From positions 76,123,804-76,187,803 of the forward strand of contig CM061070.1 in assembly GCA_030762895.1 (NCBI GenBank): DNA of 64,000 nucleotides, written 5' to 3'. Under the pieces are notes generated by a model. The model was not told the DNA's origin. It saw only the letters and a list, made by a program, of their open reading frames with translations, and made no database searches. The translations under genes and the position numbers were made by a program. Below, piece after piece: positions 43,083-52,967 of this stretch. Numbering within the stretch: the stretch's first letter is position 1; every line of letters starts with the position of its first letter. This DNA comes from Sophora flavescens. Taxonomy: Eukaryota > Streptophyta > Magnoliopsida > Fabales > Fabaceae.

Positions 43083-43890
43083 TGATATGATCCTAATAAG
43101 GAACATATAGATTTTCGGATCTATCCTTGAGTGACTACCAAAATTAAAAGAAGAAGAAGAATAACAAATGGACAAGATAAGGAATGGAAGGTAGGCACCA
43201 CAATTCCAAGGGGAATTGATAAGCCAAGGTGAGGATTGCCACAAGAATCTTGGATTATTGATAAGATCAAATGGGTGGTTCAATGAAGAACCCAAGAGAG
43301 GCTAAACACTCTCACAATTGGAACAAATCCAAATTGAACATCAAAGTTGTATTTCATCATGTAATAGGCGTGTACATATAGGGAATTGGGGTAGCCAAGA
43401 GAAGGCTTACAAAAGGTCATCATAAGATGACATAACCCCTAGCATAACTAAACATAACTATTGCACTAATGGAGTAATAAAAACATTTATTACCCACTAA
43501 GTGGCTAATTAAAGACTTAACTCTCCACTAATTGGAGTTACTACCATACTTAAGAAAAATAATAAAAATGATCCATAACTTCTAAAAAGGAGTTACTTAG
43601 GCATACAAGCCAAAAGTCACCCTCCTTTGAAGCTCAAACTCGTCCAAAAATTTGTATTAAACTTCCAGCCTGTGTCTCACCTTGATAGAAGCCGAATCTG
43701 GTCAAGAGGCTTGAAATACTATTTGTAGATAATTTCATTAGCTTTCTAATTCACCAAAGAATGTATCAATTGGAGATCTGTAGCTCAAGATATAACCAAA
43801 ACAAGTATACGGGTTCATCACTAATGAAAATAAAATTTTCATCAAAAATTAGTATGGCTTTAAATTGGACATCATTCTTGGTTTGCATCA
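43083..43890 (-). mobile_element. 3' LTR of the TRIM-like element, 808 bp
   Basis: It aligns along its length with 44604-45201 but contains about 210 extra bases, roughly 43395-43604. The missing part in the partner is bounded by the short shared sequence GGGG/GG, consistent with deletion in the partner. Confidence 0.9.
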
Positions 43891-44329
43891 TTCCCTCCCT
43901 CTGAAGAGAATTCGACCTCGAACTTATTGCCTTGGGGAGTCGTCTTCATCCTCCAGGTTCAAACACAACTCTTTTGAATCAATGGGGCACCTCTCTTGGA
44001 ATTGTCTCTTCAACTTCCTTAATTTCTTTTACACGGATACTGTCAAATTTTTCCTCAATATCGTTTACATTCTCTTCCTTCTCACTATTATTCTCTTGCT
44101 CTTTGCTTTTTGTGGTTTGGTCTTCACTATTATTTTATTCATGACCTAGGGGAGAAATTATGTTAGACAAAGTAGAAGAATCCCAACATTTGATTCCACA
44201 AACTAATCTAGAAGAAGGTATTAGAGTAAAAGATGACCATGACTTCCCAAGTGAATTTGAAGAGTTATTCTCGGCTTGAGGGGAAGGTCATTCTCTAGTT
44301 GTCTTCATCTCCTTATCTTCCTCTTGCAA

Positions 44330-44515
44330 TTAAACTCTACTTGATTGTTGGCATTCTTCCTTTGGAATCACATCTTCAATTTCATTGATTGTCTTGGAAG
44401 CTTCGTTTGGAATCACATCTTCAATTTCATTGAATGTCTTGCAAGCTTCCTTTGGAGGAAAACCCTTCTCCAAGCATCTTAGATATCTTTGCATTTCAAA
44501 GGATAGTGTTGCCAT
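44330..44515 (-). CDS. Short open reading frame in the TRIM-like element
   Basis: ATG 44515 opens MATLSFEMQRYLRCLEKG, followed by an EACKTFNEIEDVIPNE unit repeated as EASKTINEIEDVIPKE. The repeat is a 45-bp tandem duplication that keeps frame. The protein is 61 residues and acidic, with no domain recognised. The remaining internal sequence has an acidic Glu/Lys-rich stretch on the same strand. It could be a remnant of a longer polyprotein or simply an open frame. Confidence 0.35.
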   Translation of the reverse strand: MATLSFEMQRYLRCLEKGFPPKEACKTFNEIEDVIPNEASKTINEIEDVIPKEECQQSSRV

Positions 44516-44603
44516 GATAGGTGGTGGGAAGAAGAAATTTTCGGGAAAAAAATTGAAGAAGAAGATCAAAAATCACTCTAGGAAGGATGGCTCTGATACC
44601 AAA

Positions 44604-45201
44604 TGATATGATCCTAATAAGGAATATATAGATTTTCGGATTTATCCTTGAGCGACTACCAAAATTCAAAGAAGAAGAAGAATAAAAAATGGACAAGATA
44701 AGGAATGGAAGGTAGGCGCCACAATTCCAAGGGGAATTGATAAGCCAAGGTGAGGATCGCCACAAGAATCTTGGATTCTTGATAAGTTCAAATAGGTGGT
44801 TCAATGAAGAACCCAAGAGAGGCTAAATACTCTCACAATTGGAACAAATACAAATTGAACATCAAATTTGTATTTCATCATGTAATAGGTGTGTACATAT
44901 AGGGAATTGGGGCATACAAGCCAAAAGTCACCCTCCTTTGAAGCTCAAACTTGTCCAAAAATTCGTATTAAACTTTGAGCCAGTGTTTTACAATGATAAA
45001 AGCCGAATCTAGTCAAGAGGCTTGAAATACTATTTGTAGATAATTTCATTAGCTTTCTAACGCATCAAAGAATATATAAATCAGGGATTTGTAGCTCAAG
45101 ATACAGCCAAAACAAGTATACGGGTTTATCACTAATGAAAATAAAATTTTCATCAAAAATTAATTTAGCCTTAAATTGGACATCATTCTTGGTTTGCATC
45201 A
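44604..45201 (-). mobile_element. 5' LTR of the TRIM-like element, 598 bp
   Basis: It matches the 3' LTR except for the 210-bp deletion at about 44908 (GGGAATTGGGG joined to CATACAAGCC) and scattered substitutions. Confidence 0.9.
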
Positions 45202-45735
45202 TCAACGCAGGGTTCGGTGCACCCAACGCTTGTGACATAGAATTCTGCATAATTCGAAAGAACTTGCCTTTCACTACAAGAAATTAAGTGTTTAGCGATC
45301 GACATATTCGGTCGCTAAACGATAGAATTCGACCGCTAAATCATTTAGCTAAATCATTTAGCGACCGAACATAACCGGTTACTAAAACCGTGGTAGCTAT
45401 CTGTTTAGCGATCGAATATTAGTCGGTCGCTAAATAGAGACCGAATTTGTCGGTCGCTAAATTAAACATATCGGTCGCTAATATTTGGTACCAAAAATGT
45501 TTATTTGGTCCTATTTGGGACCGAACAACGACCGATATATTTCAGTCACTAAATATATTTTATTTTATTTTTAATTTGATGATAAAATTAATTGCTACCA
45601 CAATTTAGCGACCGATATAGTTCGATTGCTATATATAATTTTTTCTTGTTAATTTACTTTTTTTTTAAAAAAAATTGTAAATAAAAATACAGAAAAGAAA
45701 TTAAATAAAAAAATAATAGTAAATGCTGTCAAAAT

Positions 45736-46347
45736 TTAAATAATTACAAATTGTGTCAATGTAAGTAAAGAGTAAATGTCATCTGAGTGGGGGTGGGGGT
45801 GAATGGGGATGGTCGGGGGACCGGTGGGGGTGGGGGTGGGGGGGGGGGGGCAATGATCATCAGCCTCATGATCATCTGCATCATGCTGCTGGCTAGAGGT
45901 CGGGGGAACGAATGGGTCATCAGGAGCAGTAGGTCCATGAGCATGGGTACCCGAAGCAGCAACATCCTCAGGGGTAGAACCAGATCCGTCGGGTCTTAAG
46001 CCCAAGTGCTGGTGCAGCAGATGATTCTCCCTCTCCAGTGCAGCCACCCTCTCCGCAAGATGAGTAACGAGCCCAGCATTGAGGTCGGCCACGACCCTTC
46101 TGACGTCTGGTGTAGGGCCATGGCATGACTGAGAAGATGGTGTGGCAGATGCCACATACTCATCTCCCAGGGCTCCCAAACCATATACATGGCCCTTCTT
46201 GTTCCTGCCACCAACCACCTTCAAGAAAAGGGCATTGTTAGAGGCATCAGAAGGCTCTTGCCCCAGACTAATGGAGTCATCTCTACGGTGGTTGAACTCG
46301 CTAACTACCACAAGAATTCTCAGTCTCATAGCTCCATTGTTCTCCAA
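45736..46347 (-). pseudogene. Last exon of a CACTA Transposase_24-type protein
   Basis: The open stretch begins near 46347 and includes SDASNNALFLKVVGG, then RNKKGHVYGLGALG, the family's KKGRVYGLG signature. The coiled coil LAERVAALERENHLLHQHLG follows, then a low-complexity tail rich in His, Asp and Pro that ends at 45736. The tail overlaps a G/C homopolymer (45838-45850) likely to be unstable. The N-terminal exons are missing because of internal deletion. In intact elements this protein contacts subterminal DNA. Confidence 0.75.
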
Positions 46348-46431
46348 TTCTTATTACAAGGTATGGTCCTAACCCATTCGAGAACAAACCTTTTCAACAC
46401 TCCAATAACAGTTATTCATTAACTCTCATGC

Positions 46432-46571
46432 CTTACACCAGACGAAATTTCGGCAGCATTTCCCATTGGTCTCCGGTATACATGAGTTGAACGCAGTTAT
46501 TCCACCACGATCAAATATGCACCCGGAGAACAATAGGAAATGTAACATACCAAAATTCAATCAAGTGTAAG
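46432..46571 (-). other. Leader hairpin H2, second copy
   Basis: On the minus strand the arms CTTACACTTGATTG and GACGAAATTTCG...GTGTAAG border a long imperfect stem. Inside, CATTTCC pairs with GGAAATG, and TTCTCCGG with CCGGAGA. It corresponds to 18028-18165, with several paired differences. It lies upstream of the Transposase_24 exon because the tnp2 gene between them is deleted. Confidence 0.65.
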
Positions 46572-46648
46572 ATACGAGAATCCAAAGAATAACCGTTAAC
46601 TTTGTAAAGAAAATGTTTCTCCCAAACTGTCCAACTTGGACAATTCAA

Positions 46649-46705
46649 GATTCAATATAATGAGCGGTACCTTGAAAAGGTACATGTGCTCATTCATATT
46701 GCATC
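46649..46705 (-). other. Leader hairpin H1, second copy
   Basis: GATTCAATATAATGAGC (46649-46665) pairs with GCTCATTCATATTGCATC (46688-46705). An inner GTACCTT/AAGGTAC stem lies at 46667-46683. It is the counterpart of 17893-17947. Confidence 0.6.
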
Positions 46706-48627
46706 TCAAATGGGAAACTAAGGCTTCCAATAAAATAAAAAATAAAAAATCTTAACCCAAAGTACTTGAAATTAAAGTTCATAGGGCGAATGTAAATATC
46801 GAGAAATGCACAATTCCTAAACTATCAGCACACAACTAGTCCCTATTGAGCTTCGCTCTCTACTAACAAACAACAAATCAAATAGACAAACACATGCAAG
46901 GTTTCTAAACTATCAATACACAACCAGTCATGCATATCAAACAACATTATACCCTATTAAGCTATGCTCTCTACTCTCAAACAACATATCATTTCACATA
47001 ACACATTAAACACAACACAATCATACCATATTATTAACATATACTAAGTCTCATTCAATTCAAAGTATTCATAGCACTAGAGTATTTGACCTACATACCT
47101 CTAGCTCCAAGCAGACAACAGAAAAATGATGAGTACTGGAGCAGTGGCCAAAGATTGAGGGGTGTTGGAAGAAAAGAGTTCAAAGTTCAGTTCCCAGTTC
47201 AAAATCAATGAGGTCCCAATAGTATGGGCAACAACATAAATCATTCATAATTATCCTTTGGCAATCCATTCCACCAAGTATTTTCTGTATACTTCAACCG
47301 CATAAATCAATCATCATCAATTTATCAATCCAAAACTTAAGACAATGGAATACACATGCTTAAACATAATATACAACTTAACACTATAATCATAGCAAGC
47401 GTTTAAATTCAAACTAAGAGAATAACCATAAGCAGATAAAAACTTTTTAAACCATTAATCATCACAAAACATCTCTTAGACATAACCACACTACCCTAGT
47501 CATATAGTCGTTTTCACAAAAATAAATTGCCATTACATAAATAATAGTTTACTCTCATCATCACTTAAATATACTGTATCAATCTCAACATTTCTTAATC
47601 AACATAATCCATATTTAGCACTCATCAATCATCTACAAAATTCATCAACATAACACATGTCATATCTTCTTGAACCACTAATACTACTATTTATAGTTGA
47701 AACTTCATAAAAGATATAATCCAATTTCCAGTTTCATATTTCACAAACAAAGAACAAAGCAAGGAATCGATAAGCAAATTACATGTCCTTTGTTTTAGTT
47801 ATCTAGACAAACATGTATTTGAACAATCATCACGTCACTAAAAAAAATGATTTCATACTGAAAAAAAAAAACAAATAAACCCTAAAAAAAGATAAAGGCG
47901 GAACTTGATGCATTAACAGATTGGGGGTGTAGTGGTGGCTCTACAGTGGTTGTGGTGGTGGTTGCGGCTCTGCGGTGGTTGTGGAGGTGGTTCTGAAGTG
48001 GGATAGAGAGGGGGAATGAAGTGGGGGAAGAAGGAAGAGGGGGAAGGAAGTGGGGGAAGAAGGAGGATAGGGAGGCGTCTGTGAGGGTGATGGTAGGCTG
48101 GCTCTACAGTGGTGGTGGCGGTGTCTCTGTGGTGGTGGTAGCGGTGGTTGAACAAGGAGGGGGCGAAGGAGGAGGGGGCTTCTGCGTGAGGGAGAAGGAC
48201 AGAGAGGGAGGTGTGCAGTGGTGGTTCTGGGTCGCCAGAGCTGAGGGGTAGGGAGGGAGGGATGGAGTTGAGGAAGAAGAGTGAAAAGAGTGAAAGTGAG
48301 GGGGGAAAGGACGCGGGCTCGATTTAGAGACCGAAATATATTCGGTCTCTAAATTAAAAATTCAAATTAGCGACCGAAATATAGTCGGTCACTAAATTAT
48401 GACCGTTATTCGGTTGCTAAGTCAGTCATAAATGAGCAATATAATTTTTTTAGACATTAGCGACCGAATTAGCGACTGAATACATAGCGACCGAAGTGTA
48501 TTGGTCGCTAATTCGATTGCTATATGAAACCAAATGACCAATGTATATAAACCATGTGTTCCGCCATAATTTGGTCACTATAGGGACTGAATAATGTCGG
48601 TCGCTAATTAGCAAATTTCTTGTAGTG

Positions 48628-48929
48628 TTTGACTTGTTCCAAGAGTTATGTCCTTTTGGACAATCATTTCTTTTCATATGGGTGTGTTCTTTCAAGAAAA
48701 TGTGTCACTTTATTAAAAGATGCATTCATGAAAGGTTGTATCTCTTCTTTAAAAGGTTGTTCCTCCTCACCAAAAGGCATGACAAGGTCTATATAGAACC
48801 TTTCTCCATTCATATTTCCATCCAAATTTTGGCAAAGTTATGCATTCCAAATCAATTCATTTTTTTAATCGTAGGGAGAATTAGGAAACTATTGTTCTTT
48901 AAAATACCATTAGTGTCAACTTTGATTGT
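48628..48929. other. Ancestral sequence between insertions
   Basis: No gene is recognised. This 0.3 kb continues 45207-45271 to the left, across the CACTA element, and 52968 onward to the right, across the solo LTR. Its last five bases, ATTGT, are the solo-LTR target duplication. Confidence 0.7.
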
Positions 48930-49484
48930 TGTAACACCCCGGTTTTTACTATTCTTCAATAATAGTAAATATATGTATATGTTTAATTTTTTTTTTGTTT
49001 AGTTTTATGTGATTTGGTTTGAGTAATTTTAATTACTCATTTAAAATTTATTTTTGAGTGCGTTAATACTGTCTTATGTCAGTGTATGCACAACTACTAG
49101 ACAAAAATGTTATGTTATTGTCACTAGTAGTATTTATTTAGAAAAATATTTTAAATAATATGATTGAAAGAAAATTATTTTCATATTTGACTATATTTAA
49201 TTTTAGATTTTAAAATATGTTGGTTTAAAATTAATCGGAGATTAACTTTTGGACTGTTAATTTTCTTAGTTGATCAGTTCAACTATCAATCTTGGCTTTA
49301 ATTTAAATTCTGAAAGTATATAATTGTCAACCATTATTTTTAAATCAAAAAGCCAAAAACATATTAGGCTCAATATTTACTACTCATTTTGTACATACTA
49401 TTACTAATCACAAATTTCTTGCTCCTTATATCTCCCTGCCCCATACGTGACAGAAAACCCCTTCTTCTTTCTTGTTTTTTTTTT

Positions 49485-49485
49485 C

Positions 49486-49532
<47 letters not shown>
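49485..49532. repeat. (CTTT)n microsatellite
   Basis: About 12 tetranucleotide units inside the solo LTR. It creates Phe/Leu/Ser-rich false open frames. Confidence 0.95.
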
Positions 49533-49534
<2 letters not shown>

Positions 49535-50566
49535 TTATTCTTCCTTCCCACTTCATCTTCTTCCTCCTTCCTTCTTCATCTAAGTCAAGTTCTCTCCTCC
49601 TTCTCCATAAGTCAGCCGCGAGCCACCGTCCTTGGACCGTCGTCGACCGCCGCTCGCCTGGCAAGGGAGAAGATGCGTGTTCCTACTCTGGACGCTCGCG
49701 ATCTCCGTCGCGTGAAGAACCATCGCCGCCGCAGTGAGCCATCGTGGTGAGTGTTCTCAGTCGCTGCTGATGGTGGTTCTGCCACCTTGGGTTGCTAAAC
49801 CTTCTTCCTTTCTTTCGAAAAACTTATCCTTTTGTTCTTGAATGTCCCAGAAAATGCATCCCTGTCTCTGCCGCCGTGTCTGGGCAGTCAGCCGCCGCGC
49901 CAGTTGGCCATCCAACCATCATGTTCTCTCTTATTCACCATGGGTAAGTGTTTTACCCCTAATCTGTTCTATCTTGTAAATCCCCAAATCAGTTTACAAA
50001 CCCTAACCCTAGTTCTTTGATTTCTATTTTGAATTCTGAAATTGAACCTTATTTTATGCTATTAGGATGTGAATTAGTGATTCTCTAAGTCAATTTCATT
50101 GTTCTTGGGCTAAATTGATTTTTCCCTAATCTCACTAAAACCCCAAATTTCCCAATTTAAAACATTAGTCAAATTATGTTGATTTATCAATTTTGATTAT
50201 GTTTTAATGTAATTAAAGTTGTTAATTTATGATTCCCTATAGCCTAATTTCATATTGATGGATCAAAATTGATTTTTCCCAAATTTCTAGTGAACTCTAA
50301 AACCCCAATCGGTTTTTAAATGAAAAACCAATATCGTTTCCTTAGTGAATTAATTATTTAAGTTGTACAAACTTATGTTTTGTGATGATAAGTTTCTGAT
50401 TTTTGGTTGTACTTGCTATTGGCTATGTTGATGGCCAATTTCCATCTATGTGGATGTGACTGTCATGGTTGTAGGAGTAGAGAATACATTTTTGGAGCTA
50501 TCTTGAAGTTGTTTATAAGCTTTGCAAAGTGTTAGAGGAGCCCGGAATGAGTGATCTTATTCTTGT

Positions 50567-50597
50567 CTTCAAAGGTAAGGGGAGATTGCCTGAGGGA
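50567..50597 (+). promoter_or_regulatory. Conserved LTR block, unknown role
   Basis: CTTCAAAGGTAAGGGGAG followed by ATTGCCTGAGGGA is also found in LTR copy B (6122-6152, opposite strand) and in the LTR at 57753 (59870-59901, opposite strand). The rest of these LTRs is much more diverged. It contains AG/GTAAG, a good splice-donor sequence. Confidence 0.45.
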
Positions 50598-52967
50598 TTT
50601 TCGGTAATTGCATGTTATTTGTGTGTCATATTTGAGTTTATCTGTTGTGATGTGTGGTGTCAAATTAAATTGTTATATGACTGTTATGTGGTTTTTAATG
50701 TTTTTCTGTGAAAGCATGATTAAATTTGTGATGTATGGATATCTTCTATGTATGGATTATCTGTTGGTTGGTTGATTGACTGAGAAGCCTAACATTGGTC
50801 GATGCTCAATTAAATTAAAGATAAAAACGTTGAAAAAGCTTGAGGAGAAATTCAAAGGATTTGATTTATGGAAGAAAAATATTGAAAGTATTTATATTTG
50901 ATGATGTTTTGGAGAAAAGAGTGATTCATAAGTAAATAGTGAGGACGACATCTTGAAAATATTTCAGTTACGTTGTCTTTTCCAAACAAATTCAAAAATA
51001 AGACGAAAAGTTATTCTAAGAAATGTAAGTGTCAAGGATATTTTAATAGTGATTATGAAGAACTTTTGTAAAAGAGAAAATCATTTGATTTACAAATGAC
51101 TTTATTTCCAATGAAAAATACTTTGGAAAAGTATTTGAAAATGAAAACTATGAGGAACAATTTTATTATTTCAAATAGAAATGGGTTGGAAATTATTTTA
51201 CGAGGATTTGAAGTTGTTACGAAAAAAGGAGTTTTCAAAAGAAAATGGATTTGAGAAAAATGAATTTCTCTATGATTTGATGGTTTTATAAATGAATTTC
51301 AAAGGAAAAGGATTTATGTAAACGAGTTTTACACAATGGTGTTATTTTCGTCAACTTGGATAAGTTGAGGAAACTTTGGTTTTGTTTTGTATTTCACAGA
51401 ACGAAAATGGTTTAAACGAACCTAGCAACCGAGACGTTGGATCTAGTGTTCTATGATATGGGCCAGGGGTCCGAATGATATGGGCCCGGGGTCCGAAAGG
51501 TGAAGTTATGGACTAGATGTCCTATAAGTGGTATATTGGTTTTGTGCACTAAAATCTACGTATCTAAGATTGGTGCATCGGTCCAGATTTCATGATTTGC
51601 ACACTTTTGACTTGAAGTTAAATTGTTTTGAAAGAGGTATTAAACTTGAAAGTTTAAAAGGATGATTTGGTCGTGCGACTTTTTAGCTCCGACATATAAA
51701 GATTGAACACAAAGAAAACAACGAGAACAAAACGTTTTACATGCATTCCAGGGCAGACGTGCCTTTGCATAGGACTTGAATGCTTGATGGCAAGTATTCA
51801 TGACCTTTGCGTCATTGTGCCTTGATGGATATACGACCACGTAGACCATGTGCTATATGTAGTCACCACTTTGCCTTGAGTTGGACTGTGGAATGGTCAG
51901 TAGAACTTTGCTATATCAGGCATTGATTCTGCCTTAATTGGCAACTAGAGCCTAATCAGCTCATTAATTTGTTGGTTGGAGCTCCGGAGATTAGGTATCA
52001 AAGTTAGTTGATGAATATTGAAGTGTCGTGGTTTTTAAAATGGGTACGACTGTCGGGTATGAAACCCTTTGATAAATATATTGTTTATCTTTGAATGTTC
52101 ATGTTAAACGGTAATTGAGAGTCGTGCATGTGGTTATTGTGTTTAAATCCATATATTGGTATCTCACCCTTGCATATATATATTTTTCTGGTTTTGCTGT
52201 TGTACCTTAGTACACGCGTACAGAAGATGCAGAAGAGGTTTCCATTTTTCGCTTGGGGATATTATTCCCAATCCTGGAAGATGTATAATGTCAGGTATAA
52301 TGGTGAGAACCATAGGGGTCTTACCCGTGAATATCTCTTAGAACGGCCAGCTTAGGTTTTGAGACGATGTTGATTAATGTTAGTATGTATGTTTATGGCT
52401 CGGAGAGCCTTTATTTTTGGATGGAATGTAAATGGCTCGGAGAGCCCTTCTTTTGGATGAAAATTTTAAAATCTTTCATTTTGGTCAGGTATTTGTTTAT
52501 GTAAATATTTTCATAAAAATATCGTCTTTATGTTTTTTTTAGTCTCACTGGAACTTCTGGGATGAAAATAGAAATATTTCAACAGGTGTTTTTATTCTGG
52601 GATGTTGGAATTATAGAGGAGACTTTATCAAATTTTTTGTAAAAATATTCTAGTTTTTTATTCAAGTACATTTCTAAAATAAATAGGTTGTCAGGCTAGG
52701 TTTGTAAGTCTGTATGCCGGTCACGGCTTAGGTTTTTGGTCATATGACAAATGATATATATGACCATAATCTATACAATGAAAGATGAAAATGTGATGTT
52801 ACTATTTTAAAATGGGTTTAAATTTTACCTTAACCCCATTCAACAAATTTTATACCCAAGTTTTATGACCTAAAGTAAATAAATTTCCGAAAGCAACCAG
52901 CAAATTTCTTTTTAATTTATTTCTGCACGTGTTTATAAAGTAATGCCCAAGGGGATGTTATAATTGT

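Larger units (their letters stand above)
43083..45201 (-). mobile_element. Small non-autonomous LTR retrotransposon (TRIM-like), TSD TCAAC
   Basis: Two LTRs in minus orientation flank an internal region of only 713 bp. The element reads TGATGCAAACC at its minus-strand start and GGATCATATCA at the LTR end. The PBS (44590-44601) is the reverse complement of TGGTATCAGAGC, two bases from the LTR. The PPT (43891-43902, AGAGGGAGGGAA on the minus strand) abuts the other LTR. TCAAC occurs at 43078-43082 and 45202-45206 as a perfect 5-bp target duplication. There is no gag, protease, RT or integrase, so it moves in trans. The LTRs are longer than those of typical TRIMs. Confidence 0.92.
45272..48627. 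mobile_element. CACTA element, 3.36 kb, TSD TTT
   Basis: The left end is CACTACAAGAAATTAAG and the right end, reverse complemented, is CACTACAAGAAATTTGC. TTT lies immediately outside both ends (45269-45271 and 48628-48630). Subterminal GCGACCGA/TCGGTCGC motifs fill about 300 bp on each side. The interior on the minus strand has the two leader hairpins (46432-46705) joined almost directly to the last exon of a Transposase_24-type gene. tnp2 is completely absent, so the element is a deletion derivative. The rest, 46720-48250, is AT-rich, then G-rich, without genes. Confidence 0.92.
48930..52962 (+). mobile_element. Solo LTR of the large LTR family (copy C), 4.03 kb, TSD ATTGT
   Basis: It begins TGTAACACCCCGG and ends GGGGATGTTATA, a decayed CA end. 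ATTGT flanks it perfectly at 48925-48929 and 52963-52967. No internal region, PBS or PPT is present, so it is the product of LTR-LTR recombination. It aligns with copies A and B and the complete LTR at 57753 in several blocks, including CCGAAAGCAACCAG near the end. Short repeats of GATATGGGCC(A/C)GGGGTCCGAA occur at 51455-51500. Confidence 0.93.

Noticed and set aside
47913..48251. Pro/His-rich or Gly/Val-rich open frames
   Set aside because: This is a GGTGGT-type low-complexity region in the CACTA element, open on both strands, with no domain.
49389..49750. Phe/Leu/Ser-rich open frames in the solo LTR
   Set aside because: They come from the (CTTT)n microsatellite and its CT-rich flank and are open in several frames at once.
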